Origin: Burkholderia anthina | Lineage (GTDB): Bacteria > Pseudomonadota > Gammaproteobacteria > Burkholderiales > Burkholderiaceae | DNA length: 64,000 bases | NCBI RefSeq assembly: GCF_902498995.1 | Contig: NZ_CABVLY010000037.1 | Span: forward strand, 1 to 64,000 | Direction of reading: 5' to 3' | Part shown: piece by piece, positions 7,791 to 16,198 of the stretch | Numbering within the stretch: position 1 is the first letter of the stretch | How the letters are laid out: the number at the start of each line of letters is the position of its first letter | The notes under the pieces: model-generated | Seen by the model: the letters and a program-made list of their open reading frames with translations, nothing else | Told to the model about the DNA's origin: nothing | Database searches by the model: none | Program-made: the position numbers and the translations under genes

Positions 7791-9203
7791 TTACGACCAG
7801 TTCGCGTGGAAGCTGCCCGGCTTGTCGGTACGCTCGAACGTGTGCGCGCCGAAGAAATCTCGCTGCGCCTGCACAAGGTTCGCCGGCAGCCGTTCGGAAC
7901 GGTAGCTGTCGAAGTACGCGACCGCCGACGCGAACGCCGGCACCGGCACGCCGGCCTTCACCGCGGCGACCACGACGTCGCGCAGCGACGCCTGGTAGTG
8001 CGCGGCGATGTCCTTGAAGTATGGATCGAGCAGCAGGTTCGCGAGCGCCGGATCCTTCGCGTACGCGTCCGTGATCTTCTGCAGGAAGCGCGCGCGGATG
8101 ATGCAGCCCGCGCGGAAGATCTTCGCGATCGTCCCGAGATCGAGGCTCCAGCCGTACTCTTCGGATGCCGTGCGCAGTTGCGCGAAGCCCTGCGCGTACG
8201 AGATCACCTTGCTCAGGTACAGCGCGCGGCGCACCGCTTCGATGAACGCGGCACGATCGCCGTCGAACGGCGCGGCGGCCGGGCCCGACAGGATCTTGCT
8301 GGCCGCGACGCGCTCCGTCTTCAGCGACGACAGCACGCGTGCGAACACCGATTCGGTGATGAGCGGCAGCGGCACGCCCAGATCCAGCGCGTTCTGGCTC
8401 GTCCACTTGCCGGTGCCCTTCTGCGCGGCGCGATCGAGGATCACGTCGACGAGGTGCTTGCCGGTTTCGTCGTCCTTCTTGCCGAAGATCTTCGACGTGA
8501 TCTCGATCAGGTAGCTGTCGAGCTCGCCCTGGTTCCACTCGGTGTACACCGCGCCGAGTTCTTCGTTGGTCAGGCCCGCGACGTCCTTCAGCACCGCGTA
8601 GCTCTCGGCGATCAGCTGCATGTCGCCGTATTCGATCCCGTTGTGGACCATCTTCACATAGTGGCCCGCACCGTCCGGCCCCATGTACGCGACGCACGGC
8701 TCGCCGTCCGACGGCGCCTTCGCGGCAATCTGCTTGAGGATCGGCTCGACCAGATCGTACGCGTCGCGCTGGCCGCCGGGCATGATCGACGGGCCGCGCA
8801 GCGCGCCCTCTTCGCCGCCCGACACGCCGGTGCCGATGAAATGCAGGCCCGATTGCGCGAGTTCCTGGTTGCGGCGGATCGTGTCGGTGAAATGCGTGTT
8901 GCCGCCGTCGATCAGCACGTCGCCCTTCTCGAGCAGCGGCTTGAGCGACGCGATCGTCGCGTCGGTCGCTTCGCCGGCCTTCACCATCATCAGGATTCGG
9001 CGCGGCGTTTCGAGCGACGCGACGAATTCTTCGAGCGTATAGGTCGGCACGAGATTGCGGCCGGGGAATTCGGCGATCAGTTCGTCGGTTTTCTCGCGGC
9101 TGCGGTTGTACACCGACACCGCGTAACCGCGGCTCTCGATATTGAGTGCGAGATTGCGGCCCATCACCGCGAGCCCGATCACACCGATTGCTTGTTTGCC
9201 CAT
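7791..9203 (-). CDS. gnd: 6-phosphogluconate dehydrogenase (decarboxylating)
   Basis: Converts 6-phosphogluconate to ribulose 5-phosphate and CO2 with reduction of NADP in the pentose phosphate pathway; cytosolic dimer. The 470-aa length equals the long (E. coli-like) family. The Rossmann motif GLAVMGRNLALN is at residues 7-18, the substrate site has GVSGGEEGA (about 129-137) and catalytic Lys/Asn lie in KMVHNGIEYGDMQ (about 184-196). The all-helical C-terminal domain is complete. The ATG is preceded by CGGAGAATCGAATA. Monocistronic by spacing. Confidence 0.98.
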   Translation of the reverse strand: MGKQAIGVIGLAVMGRNLALNIESRGYAVSVYNRSREKTDELIAEFPGRNLVPTYTLEEFVASLETPRRILMMVKAGEATDATIASLKPLLEKGDVLIDGGNTHFTDTIRRNQELAQSGLHFIGTGVSGGEEGALRGPSIMPGGQRDAYDLVEPILKQIAAKAPSDGEPCVAYMGPDGAGHYVKMVHNGIEYGDMQLIAESYAVLKDVAGLTNEELGAVYTEWNQGELDSYLIEITSKIFGKKDDETGKHLVDVILDRAAQKGTGKWTSQNALDLGVPLPLITESVFARVLSSLKTERVAASKILSGPAAAPFDGDRAAFIEAVRRALYLSKVISYAQGFAQLRTASEEYGWSLDLGTIAKIFRAGCIIRARFLQKITDAYAKDPALANLLLDPYFKDIAAHYQASLRDVVVAAVKAGVPVPAFASAVAYFDSYRSERLPANLVQAQRDFFGAHTFERTDKPGSFHANWS

Positions 9204-9300
9204 TATTCGATTCTCCGGAAAAAACAGGGCGCGACCCGACCCGGGCCGCGCGCACAGGCGAAAGGATAGTGGAAACCCGGCCGCGATGCGCGCATGCTCG

Positions 9301-9951
9301 TCACTGCTCGGCGTGCGGCAGGCGCCGGAATACGACGCTCAGGTTGTTGGCCGGCATCTCGACGACCTCGATGCAATCGAGCCCGCGGTCGAGGCCGAGC
9401 GCAACGACGGTCTCGAGATCGCGCACGCCCCACGACGGGTCGCGGCTGCGCAACTGCAGGTCGAATGCTTCGTTCGACGGCGCCGTGTGCCGGCCCTCGC
9501 GGCGATACGGGCCGTACAGGAACAGCACGCCGCCCGGGCGCAGCACGCGCGATGCGCCGGCGAACAGCGCGTCGGTGCACGCCCACGGCGAGATGTGGAT
9601 CATGTTGATGCAGACGATCGCATCGAGCGCCGCGGCCGGCCACGCTGCGTCGCGCACGTCGAACGCGAGCGGCTCGGCCAGGTTCGCGAGGCCGGCATGC
9701 GCGACCCACGCGGCGATCGAGAGGCGCGCGTGCGCGTCGGGGTCGCTCGGCTGCCAGCGCAGCGCCGGCAATGCCTGCGCGAAATGGACCGCATGCTGCC
9801 CCGTGCCGCTCGCGATCTCGAGCACGCTGCCGCTCGCCGGCAGCACGCGGCGCAGCACGTCGAGGATCGGTTCGCGGTTGCGCTCGGCCGCCGGCGCCGA
9901 CAACCTCACGGACGGATCGGGTGCATCCGGCGGCAACGTCGGCCCGCTCAC
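9301..9951 (-). CDS. DUF938 family SAM-dependent methyltransferase
   Basis: A 216-aa class I methyltransferase-like protein. The SAM-binding motif I reads VLEIASGTGQHAVHF (about residues 40-54), motif II has the acidic residue in QPSDPD and motif IV reads DAIVCINMIHISPW, which together mark DUF938. Substrate unknown. The GTG start (9949-9951) overlaps the stop codon of the sirtuin gene by four bases (GTGA), which indicates translational coupling. It is the last gene of the two-gene unit; no hairpin with a T-run was found after it. Confidence 0.9.
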   Translation of the reverse strand: MSGPTLPPDAPDPSVRLSAPAAERNREPILDVLRRVLPASGSVLEIASGTGQHAVHFAQALPALRWQPSDPDAHARLSIAAWVAHAGLANLAEPLAFDVRDAAWPAAALDAIVCINMIHISPWACTDALFAGASRVLRPGGVLFLYGPYRREGRHTAPSNEAFDLQLRSRDPSWGVRDLETVVALGLDRGLDCIEVVEMPANNLSVVFRRLPHAEQ

Positions 9952-10844
9952 GATGCACGCTCCGGTGCGGTATCGCCGACGCCCATCCGCGCCGTCAGCG
10001 CATCGAGCGCGGGCGCGCAGCGCGCCTCGACCTTCAGCGTCAGCATCGGATCGGCGCGCGTGTGGCCGAGATTCAGCGCGGCGACGGGCTTGTCCTGCGC
10101 CTGCGCCCACACGCAGAAGCGGTAGCCCGAATACACCATCAGCGACGAACCGACGACGAGCAGCGCATCGGCCGCGTCGAGCGCCTGCGACGCCAGCGCC
10201 ACGCGTTCGCGCGGCACGTTCTCGCCGAAGAACACGACCGCCGGCTTCAGCAGCCCGCCGCATGTGGGACAGGCCGGAATGCGGAACGTGTCGAGCGCGC
10301 CCCATTCGAGGTGCGCGTCGCCGTCGGCGGCCGGCTCCGCCTGCGCGCCCAGCAATTCGGGGTTATCCGTTTCGAGTACGGTCTGGATCATCGCGCGCGC
10401 ATGATGCGCGCCGCAATCGAGGCATGTCACGCCGTTGATCCCGCCGTGCAGTTCGATCACGCCACCGCTGCCCGCGCGCTGATGCAACCCGTCGACGTTC
10501 TGCGTCACGAGCCGCTCGATCCGGCCGGCACCGCCGAGCCGCGCGAGCGCGACGTGCGAGCGGTTCGGCTGCGCGCGGCCGACCACCGGCCAGCCGATCA
10601 TGCTGCGCGCCCAGTAGCGTCGGCGCGCCGCATCGGAGCCGAGGAATTCGTGGAGCTGAATCGGCGGCGAGCGCATCCATTGACCGTTGCGGTCGCGATA
10701 GCCGGGAATGCCGGAATCCGTGCTGATGCCGGCGCCGGTCAACACGAGCAGCCGCGGATGGCGCTCGACGAACGTGTGCAGTGCATCGAGCGCAGCCGGC
10801 TCGATGCCGGCGGATGAAGGGTCGTGCAAGGCGGTATCGTTCAT
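9948..10844 (-). CDS. Sir2-family NAD-dependent protein deacylase (sirtuin)
   Basis: NAD-consuming protein deacetylase or deacylase, 298 aa, cytosolic. The NAD pocket is clear: TGAGIS (about residues 35-40) with DSGIPGYRD, TQNVDGLH in the middle, and the catalytic His in VIELHGG. Two cysteine pairs, CLDC and CPTC, form the structural zinc site, and VVGSSLMVYS completes the fold. The ATG at 10844 was chosen because the 37 codons upstream have no sirtuin character. It is coupled to the DUF938 methyltransferase. A terminator-like hairpin and possible small RNA lie about 110 bases upstream. Whether it is an acetyl or other acyl remover cannot be told. Confidence 0.93.
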   Translation of the reverse strand: MNDTALHDPSSAGIEPAALDALHTFVERHPRLLVLTGAGISTDSGIPGYRDRNGQWMRSPPIQLHEFLGSDAARRRYWARSMIGWPVVGRAQPNRSHVALARLGGAGRIERLVTQNVDGLHQRAGSGGVIELHGGINGVTCLDCGAHHARAMIQTVLETDNPELLGAQAEPAADGDAHLEWGALDTFRIPACPTCGGLLKPAVVFFGENVPRERVALASQALDAADALLVVGSSLMVYSGYRFCVWAQAQDKPVAALNLGHTRADPMLTLKVEARCAPALDALTARMGVGDTAPERAS

Positions 10845-10953
10845 GTCGACGGTGCGTGATCGGGGTGCCGGCAGGCCGTGCGCCCGCACGGGCGGCCAGC
10901 GCGCCAGCACATGATACAGAACGCCGTGCGATCCGGCCGGCGGCCGGCACATC

Positions 10954-11067
10954 AAAAAAGACGCCCATCGACCTCATGGCGATGGGCGCTTCAACAATTG
11001 ATCCATCGGGGTAGTGGATCAACTGACAGCACAATGTCGTCGCATCCGCCGCGATGCGGCCGGCGGA
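10954..11067 (-). ncRNA. Candidate small RNA or leader RNA upstream of the sirtuin gene
   Basis: Read on the minus strand, three hairpins follow one another: TCCGCCG/CGGCGGA (11067-11045), TTGATCCA/TGGATCAA with a C-rich loop (11022-10998), and an intrinsic terminator with a 9-bp stem (10988-10962) ending in six Ts (10959-10954). No leftward protein gene ends here; the nearest upstream leftward gene stops 800 bases away. The terminator therefore belongs to a short transcript of about 110-150 nt or to an attenuated sirtuin leader. No clear promoter was identified, and I do not recognise a known RNA family. Prediction from structure only. Confidence 0.45.
10962..10988 (-). terminator. Intrinsic terminator with no protein gene before it
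   Basis: A 9-bp stem CGCCCATCG/CGATGGGCG with a 9-base loop is followed on the minus strand by CTTTTTTG. It is 118 bases upstream of the sirtuin start codon and same-stranded. Confidence 0.75.
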
Positions 11068-11796
11068 CCTTTCCCCTGAATGACGTGTTCGGTTCTATGT
11101 TTTCGGTTGCCCGATGTCGCGCGGATCGCCGCCATGCGGCGCGTGCGACGCATGGATGCATGCGGCGCGCTCGCGTCTTGCGCGTCGAAGTATCGATCGG
11201 AGGTCATGCTCGCCCATCAGCGTGCACCAGCGGTTCATCCCCGACGGCCGACTGGCACCTGTCGGCCTCGTGCCTCACGCCTGCACGTCGTCGTCCAGAA
11301 CGAACCTGATTCGATCAGATGGAACGGAAAGCCGTGTGCTCATGTCGCCACAATCAGCGGCGAAGCGAATCCACGGGCAGGTCGGCGATTCATGTTTGCA
11401 ACACGATGCGTTGCGATTCGGTGTGTTTTCATTCTCTTGTCCCCGTCTTCTATGCGTCCGACCCACTGAAGCGATTGCCGGACCGACTCCGCCGGCGATC
11501 GCGCTCACGGCTCATACGGATATGCAAGGAGCGCACCATGCTTCGCGGCACAAGGCCGCGCGGGCAGGTGAAATGGCCCCACCGGCAATCGGGCCGCGAT
11601 GAATACACGCGAACGTTTCGAAAGTGAAACGATGGGGAAAAGGCCCGCACGATCGACCTTGGCACGCAACGTTTGCCGCGGCGGCGGTGTTACAGGAATG
11701 GGACGGGATGCGGCGTCGAGAGGATCCGTGCAACGCTGACGATCTTCTTACAGTCGATCGTGTAACGGCAGTCGATCGCGTGACCAGGACGCCCGA
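11068..11796. other. Long intergenic region without a recognisable gene
   Basis: About 730 bases with lower GC than the flanks and no convincing coding sequence in any frame; open frames here are short, Arg/Cys-rich and family-less. One 29-codon frame (11538-11627, plus strand) has AAGGAG seven bases before its ATG and is reported as a finding only. A near-perfect 16-base direct repeat (CAGTCGATCG-containing) lies at 11751-11784. Confidence 0.5.
11751..11784. repeat. Direct repeat, two copies at 18-base spacing
   Basis: CAGTCGATCGTGTAAC (11751-11766) and CAGTCGATCGCGTGAC (11769-11784) differ at two positions. They lie just past the stop codon of the LprI-like gene. Function unknown. Confidence 0.5.
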
Positions 11797-12195
11797 TCAC
11801 CGATAGGCTTCGAGCGCCTTCACGCGGCGTTCGGTTTCGTCGACGACGCAACTGTCGTGCTCGACGAGCCCGAGCGTGCCGCCTGCATCGGGCTGCCGCG
11901 ACTCCGCGCAGCGGGCATCGCGTGCCTTGAGCCAGCGGCGCTCGTCGTTGCGCAACCTCAGCTTGCCCGCCTCGTCGAGACTCGCCATCTTCGTCTTGTA
12001 GACGGCGTTCAGCCGCTTGTCGGCCGCGTCGTATTTCAGTCCGAGGCAATTGCGGATGTCGGCCGTGACGCCCGACTCTTCGGCGGTCTTGCAGATATCG
12101 GCGCGCGGCGCTTCGTCCGCGACAGCGCCGCATGCCGCCACGGACAGCACCGCGCTCGCCGCGAGGCCGGCCATCGTCTGCTGAAGTGCGTTCAT
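11797..12195 (-). CDS. LprI/DUF1311-type secreted protein
   Basis: A 132-aa exported protein. Residues 1-27 form a signal peptide; Cys22 in SVAACGAVA could be a lipobox, but position +1 after Cys and the lack of an ideal consensus leave that open. The mature part has paired cysteines (ADICK, RNCLG, DARCAE, DSCVV) and the helix pattern LGLKYDAADKRLNAVYKTKM with LRNDERRWLKARDARC, which is the DUF1311/LprI signature. Mycobacterial LprI inhibits lysozyme, so a lysozyme-inhibitor role is possible but unproven here. Start chosen at the second of two close ATGs (12195; other at 12204) by spacing from an AGG. Confidence 0.8.
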   Translation of the reverse strand: MNALQQTMAGLAASAVLSVAACGAVADEAPRADICKTAEESGVTADIRNCLGLKYDAADKRLNAVYKTKMASLDEAGKLRLRNDERRWLKARDARCAESRQPDAGGTLGLVEHDSCVVDETERRVKALEAYR

Positions 12196-12356
12196 TCTGA
12201 TCATTGCCTGATGACGGAACGCGCCGATTATGCCGGAACCGCCGATGCGTTCGATTGCCGGCCGGCGCGCGCCGCAAGCCGCGCGCAAACACGTTAGCAT
12301 GCGGGCACGGCACGACTCGCGTGGCGAGCCTACCTCCCCGACTTCAAGGATTGGAC

Positions 12357-13316
12357 ATGCCCTTGCCCGCCCCCGACCGCGCCGGCGTCGCGCACCGCGT
12401 CTTCTCGGCCGAGCGGCTGTCGATCGGCCTGACGCTGCCGCTGCTTCGCGGCGGCAACACCATCGCGGATTTCAACGAGCAGCTCGAACTCGCCGCGCTT
12501 GCCGATACGCTCGGCTTTCGCGCACTGTGGATTCGCGACGTGCCGCTGAACAGCGCCGACTATCCCGATCCGGTCGGACATCTCGATCCATGGGTGCTGC
12601 TCGGTGCGCTCGCGTCGCGCACGCGCCGGATCGTGCTCGCCAGCGGCGCGATCGTGCTGCCGCTGCGTCATCCGCTGCATGTCGCGAAAGGCGCGCTGTC
12701 GGTCGCGACGCTGTCCGGTTCGCGCTTCATCCTCGGGCTCGGCTCCGGCGACCGGCCGCCTGAATACGCGGCGTTCGGCGTGGATGCGCAAACGCGACGC
12801 GACCGGTATCGCCGGCACTGGGACATCATCGCGGCCGCGCTCGGCGTGCCGTCGCGCGTGCTGCCCGACGACGCGCCGCCCGACGCACCGGAATTCACGC
12901 TGCTGCCGCGCGGCGACGACGCGGTGCCGATGCTCGCGGTCGGCTCCGGCGGACAGAGCGTCGACTGGATCGCGCGCAACTCGATCGGCTGGATGACGTA
13001 TCACCGCGATCCGGACACGCAGCGCGCCCGCCATTCGATGTGGCGCGCGGCCGTCGACCGGCTCCCGCAACCGGCATTTCGCGCATTCGGCGTATCGATG
13101 CGGCTCGACCTCGCGGCGCACCGCGATACGCCGGCCACCGCGCTGCCGCTCGGTTATGCGACCGGACGGCATGCGTTGATCGACATCCTGCGCGACATGC
13201 GCGCGGCCGGCACGCATCACGTCACGCTGAACCCCGGTTCGGACCGGCCCGTCCGCGAGATCATCGAGGAAGTCGCCGAGCACGTGTTGCCGATCTTCCA
13301 TGACGATCGCGGATAA
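12357..13316 (+). CDS. Luciferase-like (LLM class) flavin-dependent oxidoreductase
   Basis: Cytosolic FMN-dependent monooxygenase-type protein of 319 aa with a TIM-barrel fold. N-terminal text FSAERLSIGLTLPLLR and RALWIRDVPLNSADYPDPVGHLDPWVLL, then RFILGLGSGDRPPEYAAFG, match the luciferase-type oxidoreductase subfamily first noted in Bacillus (BA3436-like). Substrate unknown. AAGGA six bases before the ATG fixes the start, making 51 upstream codons leader. Stands alone; divergent from the LprI-like gene. Confidence 0.9.
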   Translation: MPLPAPDRAGVAHRVFSAERLSIGLTLPLLRGGNTIADFNEQLELAALADTLGFRALWIRDVPLNSADYPDPVGHLDPWVLLGALASRTRRIVLASGAIVLPLRHPLHVAKGALSVATLSGSRFILGLGSGDRPPEYAAFGVDAQTRRDRYRRHWDIIAAALGVPSRVLPDDAPPDAPEFTLLPRGDDAVPMLAVGSGGQSVDWIARNSIGWMTYHRDPDTQRARHSMWRAAVDRLPQPAFRAFGVSMRLDLAAHRDTPATALPLGYATGRHALIDILRDMRAAGTHHVTLNPGSDRPVREIIEEVAEHVLPIFHDDRG

Positions 13317-13667
13317 TTCATCAGGAATTCGAATCAGTTTCATGCTGACGAAGCTACCGGCGGCACGCCAGCCATCGACGGCGAGCACATTTCGTTCCCG
13401 TCTCAAGCGCCATCGAGACCATCGTGTCATGTGCCGCGATCGCGCACGAACGCGATTTCCGAATCGCGGGCCGCAAGCATTCGCGGCCAGACAATTTCCC
13501 GCACGATGCACATCTTCCGGCAAGCCACACACGCCCACCGTGCCTGTCGCATGCCCGATTCAAGTATTCATCGACGGAACTATTCGGTTCCGATCGCGAT
13601 CATGTTAACTTCCGCCCATCGTCCAGACCGGCGGGCCGCGTGTCAAAGCGCGCCCGCATGCCTACTC
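13317..13667 (+). other. Intergenic region before the MscS gene (351 bases)
   Basis: Separates two rightward genes. It reads partly open in the MscS frame but with no domain or ribosome site, so I treat it as leader/promoter DNA. Nothing else recognised. Confidence 0.4.
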
Positions 13668-16148
13668 ATGCGACATTTCCTGCTCGGCTGGCTGCTCGCC
13701 GCCGTCGTATCGGCCGCTCATGCGGCCGCCCCCGCTCCGGCCGCCGCATCGGCCGCCTCCGGCGCCACGCCCGCGCTGACGCCGCAACAGGCGCAGCAAG
13801 CGCTTTCCGTGCTGCAAAACCCGCGCGAACGCGAACAGGTCGAGACGACCTTGCGTGCGATCGCGGCCGTCGGCGTGTTGAGCGCGCCGGCGGTTCCCGC
13901 GAGCAGCGCGGCCGCGGCCAGCGCCGCGTCGACGGCGGCAGCGCCCACCACGCTCACGACGAACGGGCTCGCGTCGATGGTCGTCCGGCAGGGATCGCAC
14001 TGGGCAGCGGAAATCGGCGGCGCGCTGAACGAATCGCTGCACTCGCTGCTCGATGTCGGCTCGGTCGGAAGCTGGTGGCACGAACGGCTGGTCCGCGCCG
14101 ACGAGCGTGCGGACCTCACGCACGCGATCTTGATCATCCTCGCCGTGCTCATGCCCGCGCTCGTCGTCGAATGGTTCGCGAAGCGGCTGCTGCGGCGCGC
14201 GCTGGCCGCACTGAGCGCGCGTCGCGCGGAAGCGTCGCGACGGACCGAGGCCGGGCCATCCGGGGCCGAGCCGCCCGGGCCCGACGACGACACGGTGTCG
14301 GCGGCGGCCTCGGCCGACTCCGCCGCGAAGACCGACGACACCGATACACCCGATGCGTCGTCGCAAGGCCGCGGCCACGCGCGCCGCCACACGACCCTGC
14401 TGCGCCGGATGCCGCGCGCGCTGGTCAGCCTCGCGTTGCGGGTCGTGCCGCTGCTGGTGTTCGTCGGCGCTGCGAGCCTGACGATGTCGGCCCTCGACGC
14501 CGCCGGCACGCCGATCGAAAGCGCACTCGAATCGCTGATCGACATCTACGTGATCTGCCGCCTCGTGACGATCGTCAGCCGGCTGTTCTTCCAGCCCGAT
14601 GCGCGGCAGCTGCGACTGCTGCACATCAGCGACGCGTGGGCCGCGTTCGCGCAACGCTCGATCGCGCGGATCGCGATCGTCGTCGGCGCCTGCACGGCCG
14701 CGGTCGAGATCGCCGCGAACTTCGGCCTCAGCGATGCCGGCCACGTCGCGCTGCTGAAGGCCATCGCACTCGTCGGCCACCTGATGGTCTCGGCGCTGAT
14801 CCTGCAGTGCCGCCAGCCGGTCGCCGCGCGCATTCGCGCGGCCTGCGAGGACCGCCCGACCTTCGCGATGATCGGCAATGCGCTCGCCGACGCCTGGGCG
14901 CCCGCCTCGGTATTCGTCGTGATGGCGCTGTGGTTCGTGTGGGCGCTCGACGTCCACAACGGCTATCGCGTGCTGATCACGCTCGGCGGCCGCTCGATCG
15001 CCGTGATGATCGGCATGCGGATCGTGTCGATCGTCGTGTTCGGCGCGCTCGCGCGGCTGTTCCAGCACCGCGACGACGATCGCACGCTCGTCCATCTTCA
15101 CGCCTATCGCTACTACCCGCTGCTGCGCCAGATCGTGTCGGCGGTGATCGCGGTCGTGACCGTCGTGCTGCTACTGCAGATCTGGGGCGTGCCGATCTTC
15201 CACGCATTCGAAAGCGGCACGATCGGCCATCGGCTCGCGTCGGCGCTGATAACGATCGCGATCGCGGCCGTCGTCGCGCTGATCGTGTGGGAAGCCGCGA
15301 ACATCGCGATCGAGCGGCGCCTGCAGCAGTGGACCCGCGAAGGCAATCTCGTGCGGGCCGCGCGGCTGCGCACGCTGCTGCCGATGCTGCGTTCGCTGCT
15401 GTTCATCATGATCGCGCTCGTCGTCGTGCTGACGGGCCTCAGCGAAATCGGCGTGAACATCGGTCCGCTGCTCGCCGGCGCGAGCATCTTCGGCGTCGCG
15501 CTCGGCTTCGGCTCGCAGAAGCTCGTGCAGGATTTCATCACCGGAATCTTCCTGCTGATGGAAAACGCGATGCAGGTGGGCGACTGGGTCACGCTCGCGG
15601 GCGTGTCCGGCACGGTCGAATACCTGTCGATCCGCACGGTGCGGCTGCGCGCGGGCGACGGGTCGCTGTACACGATCCCGTTCAGCTCGGTGACGACCGT
15701 CAACAACACGAATCGCGGGCTCGGCAACGCCGCCGTGAAGGTCAGCATCGCGTACGGCCAGGACATCGATCGCGCGATCGCGACGTTGAAGGAAATCGGC
15801 GCCGCGCTGCGCGAGGACCCGAATTACAAGGACGGCATCCTGTCGGACTTCAGCTACTGGGGCATCGACCAGGTCGACGGCGCGACGATCGCGCTGGCGG
15901 GGCAAGTGCAGTGCAAGGACTCGGCGCGCTGGGGCGTGCAGCGCGAATTCAACCGGCGGATCGCGGTGATGTTCGCCGAGCGCGGGATCCGGATCGCGAA
16001 TCCGCAACGTAGTCTCGTCGCGTATGAGCAGGGTTCGCGGCCTGCCGCGCCCGGGAACGACGATGGCCATGAACACGGCGACCACGCCACCGGCACGCCG
16101 GCCGCCGAACCGCCGCCGCCCGCGGCACCGGCGCGCAAGCCGGACTGA
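13668..16148 (+). CDS. Large MscS-family mechanosensitive channel
   Basis: Inner-membrane ion channel of 826 aa that would open under membrane tension to release solutes. It has a signal peptide (MRHFLLGWLLAAVVSAAHAA), a periplasmic/N-terminal region rich in Ala, and about ten further hydrophobic helices. The conserved MscS pore and beta domain sit near residues 575-720: GPLLAGASIFGVALGFGSQ is the pore helix TM3 and DWVTLAGVSGTVEYLSIRTVRLR the beta domain. A Pro/Ala-rich polar tail follows. An Asp/Ala-rich insert lies at about 190-250 in a cytosolic loop. Start uncertain: the ATG at 13668 begins the signal peptide; another in-frame ATG lies at 13602. Confidence 0.9.
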   Translation: MRHFLLGWLLAAVVSAAHAAAPAPAAASAASGATPALTPQQAQQALSVLQNPREREQVETTLRAIAAVGVLSAPAVPASSAAAASAASTAAAPTTLTTNGLASMVVRQGSHWAAEIGGALNESLHSLLDVGSVGSWWHERLVRADERADLTHAILIILAVLMPALVVEWFAKRLLRRALAALSARRAEASRRTEAGPSGAEPPGPDDDTVSAAASADSAAKTDDTDTPDASSQGRGHARRHTTLLRRMPRALVSLALRVVPLLVFVGAASLTMSALDAAGTPIESALESLIDIYVICRLVTIVSRLFFQPDARQLRLLHISDAWAAFAQRSIARIAIVVGACTAAVEIAANFGLSDAGHVALLKAIALVGHLMVSALILQCRQPVAARIRAACEDRPTFAMIGNALADAWAPASVFVVMALWFVWALDVHNGYRVLITLGGRSIAVMIGMRIVSIVVFGALARLFQHRDDDRTLVHLHAYRYYPLLRQIVSAVIAVVTVVLLLQIWGVPIFHAFESGTIGHRLASALITIAIAAVVALIVWEAANIAIERRLQQWTREGNLVRAARLRTLLPMLRSLLFIMIALVVVLTGLSEIGVNIGPLLAGASIFGVALGFGSQKLVQDFITGIFLLMENAMQVGDWVTLAGVSGTVEYLSIRTVRLRAGDGSLYTIPFSSVTTVNNTNRGLGNAAVKVSIAYGQDIDRAIATLKEIGAALREDPNYKDGILSDFSYWGIDQVDGATIALAGQVQCKDSARWGVQREFNRRIAVMFAERGIRIANPQRSLVAYEQGSRPAAPGNDDGHEHGDHATGTPAAEPPPPAAPARKPD

Positions 16149-16198
16149 TCGTGCCGATGCCGGCGGCGTTGTCGCCTGCCGACGACTGACCGCCGCGC

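Noticed and set aside
11080..11469. A 129-codon plus-strand frame in the 950-base gap
   Set aside because: No ribosome site, Arg/Cys-rich composition and no recognisable family; overlapping frames are equally long.
13424..16012. An 862-codon frame overlapping the MscS gene on the same strand
   Set aside because: Arg-rich, no motif; the MscS frame has signal peptide, helices and pore motif.
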